A stretch of 5,230 nucleotides of DNA from an uncultured Gemmatimonadota bacterium. GTDB lineage: Bacteria > Gemmatimonadota > Gemmatimonadetes > Gemmatimonadales > GWC2-71-9. The DNA is taken from NCBI GenBank assembly GCA_946479805.1, contig CAMLHP010000147.1:1-5230 (forward strand), given 5' to 3'. Both the position numbers and the translations under genes were made by a program. Position 1 is the first letter of the stretch; every line of letters starts with the position of its first letter. The notes below the pieces were generated by a model. The model had not been told where the DNA came from, searched no databases, and worked only from the letters and a program-made list of their open reading frames with translations. Positions 5,180-5,230 of the stretch are shown piece by piece.

Positions 5180-5230
5180 ACCGCCTTACCGCCTTACCGC
5201 CTTACCGCCTTACCGCCTTACCGCCTTACC
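5180..5230. repeat. Octanucleotide tandem array 3, perfect (ACCGCCTT)n, running off the right edge
   Basis: Six identical units of ACCGCCTT (5180-5227) plus three bases of a seventh reach the last base of the window, so the true length is unknown. It is the most homogeneous of the three arrays, has the same orientation as array 1, and lies about 90 bp upstream of the M28 gene. Confidence 0.97.

Overview
The window is GC-rich bacterial chromosome with strong G/C preference at third codon positions. It holds four protein genes: the translation GTPase lepA (EF-4) on the minus strand, truncated by the left edge; an EamA/DMT-family inner-membrane transporter on the plus strand; a small AhpD/carboxymuconolactone-decarboxylase-like protein on the plus strand; and a secreted, PA-domain-containing M28 zinc metallopeptidase on the minus strand. 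High GC, frequent Shine-Dalgarno-less starts with a TAtcTT box just before the ATG, and a secreted M28 peptidase suggest a Gemmatimonadota-like soil or environmental bacterium. That placement is inference. No RNA gene, CRISPR array, transposase, integrase or phage gene was seen.

Layout: lepA (1-1747, minus) and the transporter (1834-2724, plus) diverge from an 86-bp gap. The gap contains a degenerate octanucleotide array lying between the two candidate -10 boxes. The transporter runs into a second array of the same octamer in opposite orientation (2707-2778), which supplies its last codons and stop. Bases 2779-3013 hold no credible gene. They contain a long inverted repeat and a 35-bp tandem repeat (2.7 copies) ending directly at a -10 box in front of the AhpD-like gene (3014-3361). 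That gene converges on the M28 gene (3498-5093, minus). The 136-bp gap between them has a degenerate 20-bp tandem repeat, a terminator-like hairpin and a GC-rich hairpin. Upstream of the M28 gene are a 14-bp palindrome and a third octamer array, perfect (ACCGCCTT)n, which continues past the right edge.

The genes do not form an obvious pathway; they are three housekeeping or general-stress genes plus a secreted hydrolase. The unusual content is intergenic: one 8-bp repeat family at three gene borders, a separate 35-bp repeat carrying a -35-like element at the right distance from a -10 box, and three genes whose starts look leaderless. I see no convincing new multi-gene system. The best leads are the octamer repeat family and the repeat-built promoter of the AhpD-like gene.
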